24,246 nucleotides of DNA from JBBCJM01 sp037190175 (lineage in GTDB: Bacteria > Pseudomonadota > Alphaproteobacteria > Rhodobacterales > Rhodobacteraceae). How positions within the stretch are numbered: the stretch's first letter is position 1; each line of letters opens with the position of its first letter. The notes beneath the pieces are model-generated. The model was not told the DNA's origin. It worked only from the letters and a program-made list of their open reading frames with translations, and did no database searches. Of this stretch, positions 16,496 to 24,246 are shown in pieces. The position numbers and the translations under genes are program-made. The stretch is from NCBI GenBank assembly GCA_037190175.1, contig JBBCJM010000156.1, forward strand, positions 1 through 24,246, given 5' to 3'.

Positions 16496-17059
16496 GTGCC
16501 GCACCTGAAGTCGCTGCCCGAGAACGCCGGCCCGCCGGCGGTCTTCGTGCAGTATCCCGACATCTGGCGCCCCTGGTCCGAGATGAGCCAGGCGCTGATG
16601 AATGGCCCCTCGCCGCTGACCCCGGCCGAGCGCGAGGTGATCCTGGCCTATGCCGCGGGCGTGGCGGGCTGCACCTTCGTCTTCACCGGGCATTCCGAGG
16701 CCGCCTATGCCTGGGGGGTGCAGCGCGGGCTGCTGGACGCGCTGCTGGCCGACCTTCAGACCGCGCCGGTGGAGCCGCGGCTGCGCGCGCTCCTGTCCTT
16801 CGTGCGCAAGCTGATGCTGACCCCGCAGGAGGTGGGGCCGGCGGATGCCGAGGCGGTCTTCGCCGCCGGCTGGGAGGAACAGGGCCTGCACGACGCCATC
16901 GCGGTGACCGCGCGGGCGGCCTTCATGCAGCGGCTGGTGGCGGGCTGCGGCTTCGCCCCCCTCGACCCTGCCGTGGCGGCGCGCCACGCGGCGAAGCGGG
17001 TGGAGCAGGGCTATGTGAACCTCTATCCCGCGTTCCGGAAGGACGCGCCGGCGGGATGA
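16496..17059 (+). CDS. AhpD-like / carboxymuconolactone decarboxylase family protein
   Basis: A 187-residue helical protein of the AhpD-like (peroxidase-related) family. The region EREVILAYAAGVAGCTFVF (about 45-63) followed by TGHSEAAYAWG aligns with the active-site helix of AhpD, where CxxC and a nearby His relay protons. Here Cys59 and His66 are kept but the second Cys is Val62 (C-T-F-V), so a classical disulfide redox cycle is not possible. A different peroxidase chemistry or a decarboxylase/isomerase role is therefore more likely. The start is a GTG at 16496-16498 with AGGAGGA 7 nt upstream; it ends before a hairpin at 17090-17110. It probably forms a pair with the cupin gene, with which such proteins often co-occur. 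Function unassigned. Confidence 0.8.
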   Translation: MPHLKSLPENAGPPAVFVQYPDIWRPWSEMSQALMNGPSPLTPAEREVILAYAAGVAGCTFVFTGHSEAAYAWGVQRGLLDALLADLQTAPVEPRLRALLSFVRKLMLTPQEVGPADAEAVFAAGWEEQGLHDAIAVTARAAFMQRLVAGCGFAPLDPAVAARHAAKRVEQGYVNLYPAFRKDAPAG

Positions 17060-17089
17060 GCCTTCCGGCCCCGCGCCCGGCGGAGAGCG

Positions 17090-17110
17090 CCGGGGGTTTT
17101 GCACCCCCGG
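17090..17110 (+). terminator. Hairpin terminator after the AhpD-like gene
   Basis: An 8-bp stem (17090-17097 with 17103-17110, 5-nt loop) lies about 30 nt after the stop at 17057-17059. There is no long T-run. It sits between convergent genes and is joined to the repeat at 17112-17128, a combination I recall as common in Rhodobacteraceae. Confidence 0.6.
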
Positions 17111-17111
17111 A

Positions 17112-17128
17112 CCCCCGCAGGATATTTG
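17112..17128 (+). repeat. Dispersed intergenic motif CCCCCGCAGGATATTTG
   Basis: It follows the hairpin directly. A near copy lacking one C (CCCCCGAGGATATTTG) is found on the minus strand at 24231-24246, so the motif is repeated in this genome. The rest of the 105-nt gap to 17164 holds no gene that I can see. Confidence 0.65.
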
Positions 17129-17164
17129 GAGCTCGAAAGAGAAGCGGGTGGGGGACAATTTGAA

Positions 17165-17488
17165 TCAAGGTGTTGCTTCCTGCGCGGTGAAGACCGGCAG
17201 CCCCGCCTTCGCCGCGCCCACCCCGCAGGGCCAGCCGGCATAGAGGGCGACCTGCACCACCATCCCGCGCAGCTCGTCCGCCGTGACGCCGTTGTCGATG
17301 GCGCGGGCCATGTGGACCGCCAGTTCCTCGCCCCGGCCGAGTGCGGCGAGGATCGCGCAGGTCACCAGGCTGCGGTCGCGGGGGCCGAGTTCGGGCTGCT
17401 GCCAGACATCCCCGAACAGCACCTCGTCGCGCAGGCGGCCCAGCTGCGGCACGGCGGCATAGGCCGGATTGGCGGATTTCATGGTCAT
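17165..17488 (-). CDS. Carboxymuconolactone decarboxylase family protein (small)
   Basis: A 107-residue protein of the CMD family. The segment ELGPRDRSLVTCAILAALGR (about 33-52), then ELAVHM with His59, NGVT-DEL and ALYAGWP (about 81-87), is the characteristic PcaC/CMD core. PcaC decarboxylates 4-carboxymuconolactone in the protocatechuate branch, but most short homologues have unknown substrates, and no other protocatechuate gene is nearby. Two starts are possible: ATG at 17486-17488 (GGGGAG 6 nt upstream) or ATG at 17480-17482 (AGGAG 6 nt upstream, two residues shorter). A sigma-54 element at 17514-17529 gives a short leader, linking this gene to the same regulon as the catabolic genes. It is divergent from the LUD-domain gene. 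Confidence 0.85.
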   Translation of the reverse strand: MTMKSANPAYAAVPQLGRLRDEVLFGDVWQQPELGPRDRSLVTCAILAALGRGEELAVHMARAIDNGVTADELRGMVVQVALYAGWPCGVGAAKAGLPVFTAQEATP

Positions 17489-17513
17489 CTCCTGCTCCCC
17501 TTGGCCAAGGTCA

Positions 17514-17529
17514 CGCAAATCCGATGCCA
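17514..17529 (-). promoter_or_regulatory. Predicted sigma-54 (-24/-12) promoter for the CMD-family gene
   Basis: On the minus strand the element reads TGGCAT-CGGAT-TTGCG; the predicted start is near 17503, 15-21 nt before either ATG. The sequence just upstream (17525-17538) is the 14-mer also found at 3862-3875. Confidence 0.75.
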
Positions 17530-17636
17530 GCGGCCGGTAAGCCTGACTGACCGGCGGGGCAGAAACTATGACTTGCGCCAACGCTCCACTCCCGGAGAAT
17601 GGGGAAAACCGCGCCGTGCCGCAGAAGGATCCCCCC

Positions 17637-18377
17637 ATGAACGCCGCCTTTGCCGTGGACGAAACCGACCTTTCCATGCCGATCAACTGGGTGAAGGAGC
17701 AGCGCGCGCGCACCGCGATCGCGGCGATGCAGCGGCGGCATTTCCGCGCGCAATACGTGCCCGACCGGGCCTCGGCGCTGGCGGCGGTGCTGGCGCTGAT
17801 CCCGGAAGGGCAGACGGTGTTCCGCACCGATTCCACCACGCTGGACCAGATCGGCTTCATCCCCGCGCTGCGCGCCCGCGGCACCAACACAGTGCTCTAC
17901 CCGCAGGAAAAGGACGGGCAGGGCAACAACATCCATGGCGACTACGACGAGAACAAGGAGCTCTATTTCCGGCTGCAGCGCGAGGTCTTCACCGCGGATG
18001 TCTACGTGACCGGGGCCAATGCGGTGACGCTGGACGGGCGGATCGTCAGCACCGACGGCGGCGGCAACCGGGTGGCGCCGATGATCTTCGGCCCGCGCAA
18101 GGTGATCCTGGCCATCGGGGTGAACAAGATCGTCAAGGATCTGGACGCGGCATTGGCCCGCATCCACGAATTCTGCGCCCCGGTGAACGTGAAGCGCCAC
18201 CTCGACATGCACAACCGCCCCTGGTACGGCGGCCTGCCCTGCGCCGCGACCGGGGTGTGCTCGGACTGCGACCACCCGCGGCGGATCTGCAACTACACCG
18301 GCATCCTGGAGGGCGCGCTGCCCCGGGTGGCCGACCGGATCAACGTGGTGCTGATCGGCGAGGAACTGGGGATCTGA
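17637..18377 (+). CDS. LUD domain protein (LutC/YkgG-type)
   Basis: A 246-residue LUD (DUF162) protein. The fold is visible from VFRTDSTTLDQIGF (about 61-74) through TGANAVTLDGRIVSTDGGGNR and GVNKIVKDLDAALARI. A C-terminal cluster Cys202, Cys208, Cys211, Cys218 (TGVCSDCDHPRRICNYT region) is shared by a subset of these proteins and could bind a metal. LutC acts with LutA and LutB in lactate oxidation, but neither partner is in the window, so the role is open. The start was set at ATG 17637 (AAGGA 7 nt upstream, conserved N-terminus); an ATG at 17568 lacks a ribosome site. No credible sigma-54 site points this way. The gene is convergent with the BMP binding-protein gene and separated from it by a hairpin. 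Confidence 0.83.
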   Translation: MNAAFAVDETDLSMPINWVKEQRARTAIAAMQRRHFRAQYVPDRASALAAVLALIPEGQTVFRTDSTTLDQIGFIPALRARGTNTVLYPQEKDGQGNNIHGDYDENKELYFRLQREVFTADVYVTGANAVTLDGRIVSTDGGGNRVAPMIFGPRKVILAIGVNKIVKDLDAALARIHEFCAPVNVKRHLDMHNRPWYGGLPCAATGVCSDCDHPRRICNYTGILEGALPRVADRINVVLIGEELGI

Positions 18378-18379
18378 CA

Positions 18380-18409
18380 GGGGGCGGGCCGCACGCGGCG
18401 CCCGCCCCC
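18380..18409. terminator. Bidirectional hairpin between convergent LUD and BMP genes
   Basis: A perfect 10-bp GC stem (18380-18389 with 18400-18409, 10-nt loop) fills the 38-nt gap between the two stop codons. No T-run is present on either side; position between convergent genes supports a transcription barrier. Confidence 0.6.
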
Positions 18410-18415
18410 GCCGGG

Positions 18416-19495
18416 TCACTGCGGGATGTCGCCCGCGATGCCCTCGACGTAGAAGTTCATCCCCGCCAGGGTGCCGTCGTCGATCACCTCGCCCTCGGCC
18501 AGGAACTGGGTGCCGTCCTGCCGGTTCAGCGGCCCGGTGAAGGGATGGTACTCGCCCGCACCGATGGCATCGCGCATCGCCTCGGCCGCGGCCTTCACGT
18601 CATCGGGCACCCCGGTGATCTCGCCGATCTCCACCTCGCCGCCGCCGATGCCTTCCCAGGCGTCCACCTGCTCATAGGTCCCGTCCAGCAGCGCCGCCAC
18701 CCGCTTCACGTAATAGGGCGCCCAGTTGTCGATGATCGAGGACACCCGCGGGCTGGGCTTGTAGTCGGCCATGTCGGTGGCCTGGCCGAAGCCGATCACG
18801 CCGGGGGTCTTGGCGGCCTCGGCCAGCGGCGCGGTGGAATCGGTGTGTTGCAGGATCACGTCCACGCCCTGCTCGATCAGCGCCTTGGCCGCGTCGGCCT
18901 CCTTGGCCGGGTCGTACCAGGTGAAGGCCCAGACGACGCTGAGCTGCACGTCGGGGTTCACCTTCTTGGCGTGGATGTAGGTCGAATTGATCCCCATGAT
19001 CACCTCGGGGATCGGGAACGAGGCGATGTAGCCGATCTTGTTGGATTTCGTCGTCAGCCCGGCGATGGTCCCCAGCACCGCGCGCCCCTCGTAGAAGCGG
19101 GCGTTGTAGGTGGAGACGTTGGCATGGTCGCGCTTGTAGCCGGTGGCGTGCTCGAACTTCACATTGGGGAAGCGGGCGGCGACCGCGTTGGTCGCGTCCA
19201 TGAAGCCGAAGGAGGTGGTGAAGATCAGGTTGCAGCCCGAAAGCGCCATCTGGGTCAGCACCCTTTCGGCGTCCGCGCCTTCCGGCACGTTCTCCTGCCA
19301 AGCGACTTCCACCTTGTCGCCGAACTCCTGCTGCACGGCCAGCGCGCCGGCGTGGTGCTGCTGGGTCCAGCCGCCGTCGGTGACGGGGCCGACATAGACG
19401 AAGCAGACCTTCGCCTTGTCCATCTGTGCCTGTGCGCTGCCGGCGAAGCCCATGGCCAGCGCCGTGGCGGTGGCCAGCAGGTATCTGCGTTTCAT
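18416..19495 (-). CDS. BMP family ABC transporter substrate-binding protein
   Basis: A 359-residue periplasmic protein of the basic membrane protein (BMP/Med, COG1744) family, which binds nucleosides or purines. The N-terminus MKRRYLLATATALAMGF-AGSAQAQM is a signal peptide with likely cleavage after AQA; there is no lipobox Cys at the cleavage point. The body starts VCFVYVGPVTDGGWTQQHHAG, has NLIFTTSFGFMDATNAVAARFPNVKFEHATG, and FYEGRAVLGTIAGL, the typical BMP blocks. The start is ATG 19493-19495 with GGGAG upstream; the in-frame ATG at 19541 overlaps the permease gene end. It is the last gene of the transporter unit, 52 nt after the second permease. Purine or nucleoside uptake is inferred from the family and the linked xdhC. 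Confidence 0.9.
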   Translation of the reverse strand: MKRRYLLATATALAMGFAGSAQAQMDKAKVCFVYVGPVTDGGWTQQHHAGALAVQQEFGDKVEVAWQENVPEGADAERVLTQMALSGCNLIFTTSFGFMDATNAVAARFPNVKFEHATGYKRDHANVSTYNARFYEGRAVLGTIAGLTTKSNKIGYIASFPIPEVIMGINSTYIHAKKVNPDVQLSVVWAFTWYDPAKEADAAKALIEQGVDVILQHTDSTAPLAEAAKTPGVIGFGQATDMADYKPSPRVSSIIDNWAPYYVKRVAALLDGTYEQVDAWEGIGGGEVEIGEITGVPDDVKAAAEAMRDAIGAGEYHPFTGPLNRQDGTQFLAEGEVIDDGTLAGMNFYVEGIAGDIPQ

Positions 19496-19547
19496 CGTCT
19501 TTTCTCCCTGTTTCTGCGGGGCTTCCGGCCCCTTTGGTAGCAAGCCC

Positions 19548-20483
19548 CTAGCGCGAGGCGTGGAAATTCTGGCCCAGCGCGGCGGGGGCGGCGAGGCTTG
19601 CCCGCCCGCCGCGGCCGGCGGACATGATGACCAGCACGAGGATGGTTATCAGGTAGGGCGACATGGACAAGAGCGCGACCGGCACCTTGGCCCCGGCAGC
19701 CTGGAGATTGAGTTGCAGCACGGTGATCCCGCCGAAAAGGTAGGCGCCCAGGAGCACCCGCCAGGGCTTCCAGCTGGCGAAGACCACGATGGCCAGCGCG
19801 ATCCAGCCGGCGCCGGCGGTGATCCCGTCGGTCCATTGCGGCACCCGGATCAGGCTGATGTAGGCCCCGCCCAGCCCCGCCATGGCCCCGCCGAAGAGGA
19901 TGGCCAGCACCCGGATCCGCCGCACCTTGTAGCCCAGCGCATGGGCGGCCTCGTGGCTTTCGCCCACCGCGCGCAGGATCAGCCCCGCGCGGGTGGAGCG
20001 CAGCACCACCCAGACCGCGGCCACGGCCAGGATCGAGACATAGACCATCCAGTCATGGCCGAAGATCACCCGGCCGAAGAAGGGGATGTCCGATAGCGGG
20101 CCGAAGCTCAGGGCCGTGGTGGGCGGCGGGCGCACGCCGACATAGCTCTGCCCGATCAGGCTGGAGAGGCCGAGGCCGAACAGGGTCAGCGCCAGCCCGG
20201 TGGCCACCTGGTTGGCCAGCAGGTATTGCGTCAGTAGGGCGAAGACGAGGCTCAGCGCCGCCGCCCCCAGCGCGCCGCCGATGAAGCCCATCAGCGGGCT
20301 GCCGGTCGCCACCGCCGCGGCAAAGCCGCAGACCGCGCCCATGATCATCATCCCCTCGACGCCCAGGTTCAGCACGCCCGATTTCTCGACCACCAGCTCC
20401 CCGATGGCCGCGAACATGATCGGCACCGAGGCCACCATGAGCGAGGCGATCAGCAGGTCGATGTTGATGCCGCCGAAGTTCAT
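19548..20483 (-). CDS. ABC transporter permease, NupQ/YufQ type
   Basis: A 311-residue membrane protein of the BMP-associated permease family (similar to the branched-chain amino acid and sugar type). It contains FAAIGELVVEKSGVLNLGVEGMMIMGAVCGF near the N-terminus, the family hallmark with the NLGVEGM motif, several hydrophobic spans, and the cytoplasmic ALGYKVRRIRVLAI loop contacting the ATPase. Its ATG (20481-20483) overlaps the stop of the other permease (20483-20485), so the two subunits are translationally coupled and probably form a heterodimeric channel. The C-terminal tail after MSAGRGGR is short and basic. Direction of transcription is ATPase, permease, permease, binding protein. Confidence 0.9.
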   Translation of the reverse strand: MNFGGINIDLLIASLMVASVPIMFAAIGELVVEKSGVLNLGVEGMMIMGAVCGFAAAVATGSPLMGFIGGALGAAALSLVFALLTQYLLANQVATGLALTLFGLGLSSLIGQSYVGVRPPPTTALSFGPLSDIPFFGRVIFGHDWMVYVSILAVAAVWVVLRSTRAGLILRAVGESHEAAHALGYKVRRIRVLAILFGGAMAGLGGAYISLIRVPQWTDGITAGAGWIALAIVVFASWKPWRVLLGAYLFGGITVLQLNLQAAGAKVPVALLSMSPYLITILVLVIMSAGRGGRASLAAPAALGQNFHASR

Positions 20484-21568
20484 CACGCCACCTCGCGCCG
20501 GGCCAGCCGGACCCGGTAGTTGGACAGAAGGTCGACCGCCAGCAGGAAGAACAGCAGCATCCCCTGGAAGGCCTGGATCGCCGCCGAAGGCAGGCCCAGC
20601 ATGAACTGCGCCAGCTCGCCCCCGATATAGGTCAGCGCCATCAAGAGGCCCGCCAGCAGGATCCCGATCGGGTTCAGCCGACCGAGGAAAGCCACGATGA
20701 TGGCGGTGAAGCCGTAGCCCACGTTGAAGTCGATGCTGATCTGCCCCGCGGGGCCGGCGACCTCGAAGAGCCCGGCGAGCCCCGCCAGCAGCCCCGAGAG
20801 CCCCATGCACAGCACCACCAGCCGCGCCGGGCTGACCCCGGAATAGCGCGCGGCCCGCGGCGCCTGCCCGGCCAGCTTGATCTGGAAGCCCAGCAGGTGG
20901 CGTTGCAGCAGCACATAGGCCGCGATCACCGAAATGAGCGCCGCCACCACGCCCCAGTGCATCCCCGTTCCGGCGATCAGCTCGGGGTTCGAGGCCGCGG
21001 GGTATTGCGCCAGGTTGCGGCTGCCCGGAAAGCCCGACCCCTGCGGGTTGCGCAGGAAGCCGATGGAGGCCGAGGCCAGGATGGTCTGCGCCACATAGAC
21101 CAAGAGCAGCGAGACCAGGATCTCGTTGGTGCGGAACCGGGTCTTCAGGATCGCCGGGATCATGGCCCAGGCCCAGCCGCCCAGGGCGCCCGCGATCACC
21201 ATCAGCGGAAAGATGTACCAGCCCGGCGCGGGATAGAAGGCCAGCCCCACCGCGGCGCCGCAGATGGCGCCCATGATGTACTGCCCTTCGGCCCCGATGT
21301 TCCAGATCCCGGCCCGGAAGCCCAGGCTCAGGCCGATGGCGATCAGGATCAGCGGCCCCGCCTTCACCAAGAGCTGCGGGCGCGAGTAGCTGGCGAACTG
21401 CGGGTTGAAGAGGGGGTCCCAGAAGATGATGCGGATCGCGTCGAAGGGGTTCTTGCCCAGGAGCGCGAACAGGATGCCGCCCGCGATCATGGTCAGCACC
21501 ACCGCCAGCACCGGCGTGGCCGCCTGCCAGGCCGCCGAGGGCGAGGGTCGTTTCTCCAGCCGGATCAT
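20483..21568 (-). CDS. ABC transporter permease, NupP/YufP type
   Basis: A 361-residue membrane subunit, longer than its partner, as usual for the first BMP-type permease. The segment IAIGLSLGFRAGIWNIGAEGQYIMGAICG carries the NIGAEGQ hallmark, followed by RTNEILVSLLLVYVA, and the loop GVSPARLVVLCMGLSGLLAGLAGLFEV precedes the last spans. It begins with a cytoplasmic basic stretch (MIRLEKRPSP) and a strong hydrophobic segment. The ATG is at 21566-21568, 33 nt after the ATPase stop. Together with the neighbouring permease it forms the channel for nucleoside or purine import. Confidence 0.9.
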   Translation of the reverse strand: MIRLEKRPSPSAAWQAATPVLAVVLTMIAGGILFALLGKNPFDAIRIIFWDPLFNPQFASYSRPQLLVKAGPLILIAIGLSLGFRAGIWNIGAEGQYIMGAICGAAVGLAFYPAPGWYIFPLMVIAGALGGWAWAMIPAILKTRFRTNEILVSLLLVYVAQTILASASIGFLRNPQGSGFPGSRNLAQYPAASNPELIAGTGMHWGVVAALISVIAAYVLLQRHLLGFQIKLAGQAPRAARYSGVSPARLVVLCMGLSGLLAGLAGLFEVAGPAGQISIDFNVGYGFTAIIVAFLGRLNPIGILLAGLLMALTYIGGELAQFMLGLPSAAIQAFQGMLLFFLLAVDLLSNYRVRLARREVA

Positions 21569-21601
21569 GGCGTGCCTTTCGCTGTGGGTTCGGTGGTCCG
21601 G

Positions 21602-23127
<1,526 letters not shown>

Positions 23128-23131
<4 letters not shown>

Positions 23132-24207
23132 GCGGTCCTCTCCTGCTGGCGGACCGCCGGGGCGGCCAGGAATTCGGCGGCCACGCCGATGGCGATGGCC
23201 TGCGGGTGCTTGCCCAGGGCGGGGTTGCCGATCGGGCAGCGGATGCGGGCGATGGCGGCCGGTGGGTGGCCCAAGGCGGTCAGGCGCGAGCGGAAGCGGG
23301 CCCATTTGGTGCCCGAGCCGATCAGCCCGCAGCGGGCGAAGCCGTGGGACAAGAGCCGGTGGCACAGGTCCAGATCCAGCGCATGGCTGAAGGTCAGGAT
23401 CAGGTGCTCGGCGTCCTGCGGGGCGCTTTCGACCAGCGCCCCGGGGTCGGCGGCCCAGCGGCAGGTGACGCCGGCGGGGCGGTCAAGCGGAAAGCGGTCC
23501 TCGGCCACGTCGGCCCATGTGATCGCCACCCCCGGCAGCGGCGCCATCACGGCCACCAGCGCCCGGCCCACATGGCCCGCGCCCCAGATCCACAGCTGCC
23601 GGCGCGGCACCGCCACCGCCTCGGCCAGCCAGCCTTGGGTGAGCGTGACCGAGGGCGCCTCGCCCCGCGCCCGCGCCCGGTCCAGCATCCGGACCATCCC
23701 CAGCGGCATCTCCCCCGCCCCCTGCACCCGGCGGACGACGAGCCCCGCCTGCACCTGCGGCAGCCGGTCCCAGACCTCGGTCACCAGCGTCACCGCGCCC
23801 CCGCAGCACTGGCCGAGCTGCGGGCCCAGGGGGATGCGGTCGATGCGCGTGGTCTCGGGCGTCGGCGCCCCCCCGTCCCATCCCTCCCCCCCGAGGGGGG
23901 AGGGAGGCGCCTTGCCGGCGGAGATTTTCCCTGCGGTTGCCGGGCTGTCGCCCCCCCTCCCCTCGTGGGAGGGGATGGGGGAGGGGGCTCCCGGGCCGGG
24001 CGATGCGCCCTCAAGCAATTCCCGCGCCCGCGATGCCGCCTCCCACTCCAGCGCGCCGCCGCCGATGGTGCCGGACTGACCCTCGGCCCAGACCAGCATC
24101 TCCGCCCCCGCCTCGCGCGGCGCGGAGCCGTCCACGCCGGCCACCACCACCCGGGCCACCCGCCCGTGGCGTTCCAGCGCCTCCTTCAAGGCAATCAGGT
24201 CGATCAT
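23128..24207 (-). CDS. xdhC: XdhC family protein (molybdenum cofactor insertion/xanthine dehydrogenase accessory) with in-frame repeat insert
   Basis: A 359-residue XdhC/CoxI protein. The N-terminal XdhC domain (VDGSAPREAGAEMLVW and GTIGGGALEWEA, about 24-57) and the PLGPQLGQCCGG motif (about 127-137) are intact, as is the C-terminal nucleotide-binding half, beginning WIWGAGHVGRALV and containing LIGSGTKWARFRSRL. XdhC binds the molybdenum cofactor and helps sulfurate and insert it into xanthine dehydrogenase. Between residues about 69 and 118 lies a Pro/Gly-rich stretch encoded by two palindromic repeat copies; other XdhC proteins pass almost directly from the LLEG helix to the DRPLGP region. 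The reading frame is kept. The stop overlaps the transporter ATPase start, coupling purine oxidation to uptake; xdhA and xdhB probably lie to the right of the window. Start ATG 24205-24207 follows AGAAGG. Confidence 0.88.
23870..23930 (-). repeat. Dispersed palindromic repeat (copy 2, inside xdhC)
   Basis: It has an 11-bp stem (23881-23891 with 23895-23905, 3-nt loop). In minus orientation it aligns with the intergenic element at 5580-5640, including the left flank (GCCGGCA...GGCGCCTCCC). It is translated as part of a Pro/Gly-rich segment of XdhC (KISAGKAPPSPLGGEGW region). Confidence 0.7.
23951..23990 (+). repeat. Dispersed palindromic repeat (copy 3, inside xdhC)
   Basis: The segment 23954-23988 matches 5604-5638 with one mismatch in 35 nt, in the same strand orientation. 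With the copy at 23870-23930 it forms an inverted pair. It is read through in xdhC as GAPSPIPSHEGRGGDSP. Confidence 0.8.
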
Positions 24208-24230
24208 CCTTCTGCCTTTCTTTGGTGTCT

Positions 24231-24246
24231 CAAATATCCTCGGGGG
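24231..24246 (-). repeat. Second copy of the GGATATTTG intergenic motif, cut by the window edge
   Basis: The minus strand reads CCCCCGAGGATATTTG, 23 nt upstream of the xdhC start. It matches 17112-17128 apart from one missing C. It probably marks the 3' end of the gene to the right. Confidence 0.6.

Noticed and set aside
17165..17488. Annotation as pcaC (protocatechuate pathway)
   Set aside because: Only the CMD fold is supported; no pca genes are seen, and short CMD proteins have many roles.
17502..17516. Possible plus-strand sigma-54 site for the LUD gene (TGGCCA-N5-ACGC)
   Set aside because: GG and GC have the right spacing, but the -12 half is ACGC rather than TTGC and it overlaps the much better minus-strand element. 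GG-N10-GC alone is common at this GC content.

Overview
The window is GC-rich DNA (roughly two-thirds G+C by eye) with densely packed genes, frequent ATGA/GTGA overlaps and large antisense shadow ORFs. Two features suggest a member of the Rhodobacteraceae (Alphaproteobacteria): the dispersed intergenic sequence CCCCCG(C)AGGATATTTG (17112-17128 and the right edge), which I associate with that family from memory, and the overall gene content. No rRNA, tRNA, CRISPR array, transposase or transcriptional regulator was seen.

Layout. (1) 1-3778, minus strand: a partial MmgE/PrpD-family gene, a TauC/SsuC-type ABC permease, its ATPase, and an AbrB-family membrane protein. (2) 3925-5561, plus strand: a 2,4-dienoyl-CoA-reductase-like SDR overlapping a PaaG-like enoyl-CoA isomerase. 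(3) 5680-8128, minus strand: a family III CoA-transferase and, upstream of it, an NMT1/TauA-type periplasmic binding protein, separated by a terminator. (4) 8344-15986, plus strand: seven tightly coupled CoA-thioester genes (MenB/BadI-like ring hydrolase, acyl-CoA ligase, enoyl-CoA hydratase, SDR, acyl-CoA dehydrogenase, double-length 3-hydroxyacyl-CoA dehydrogenase, alpha-methylacyl-CoA racemase-like protein), followed by a cupin and an AhpD-like gene. (5) 17165-17488, minus strand: a small carboxymuconolactone-decarboxylase-family gene, divergent from a LUD-domain gene (17637-18377). (6) 18416-24207, minus strand: a BMP-type nucleoside/purine ABC transporter (binding protein, two permeases, double ATPase) translationally coupled to an xdhC-like gene.

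The main discovery is regulatory. Seven sequences fit TGGCAY-N5-TTGC exactly, the -24/-12 signature of sigma-54 (RpoN) promoters. Every one lies in an intergenic gap and points into a gene: two on the plus strand (before 3925 and 8344) and five on the minus strand (before the genes starting at 3778, 2560, 8128, 6912 and 17488). They include two divergent pairs. The gene set therefore looks like a sigma-54 regulon whose activator lies outside the window.

The 8344-15986 operon has the same enzyme classes as the cyclohexanecarboxylate (ali/bad) ring-cleavage route: ligase, acyl-CoA dehydrogenase, hydratase, SDR dehydrogenase, BadI-type hydrolase. Added to it are a racemase, a dienoyl-CoA reductase/isomerase pair and an ABC importer. 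My inference is uptake and degradation of an alicyclic or branched cyclic carboxylic acid. The substrate is not proven and no thiolase is present in the window. The right-hand block is a separate purine/nucleoside uptake unit with no sigma-54 site seen; its xdhC carries palindromic repeats inserted in frame.
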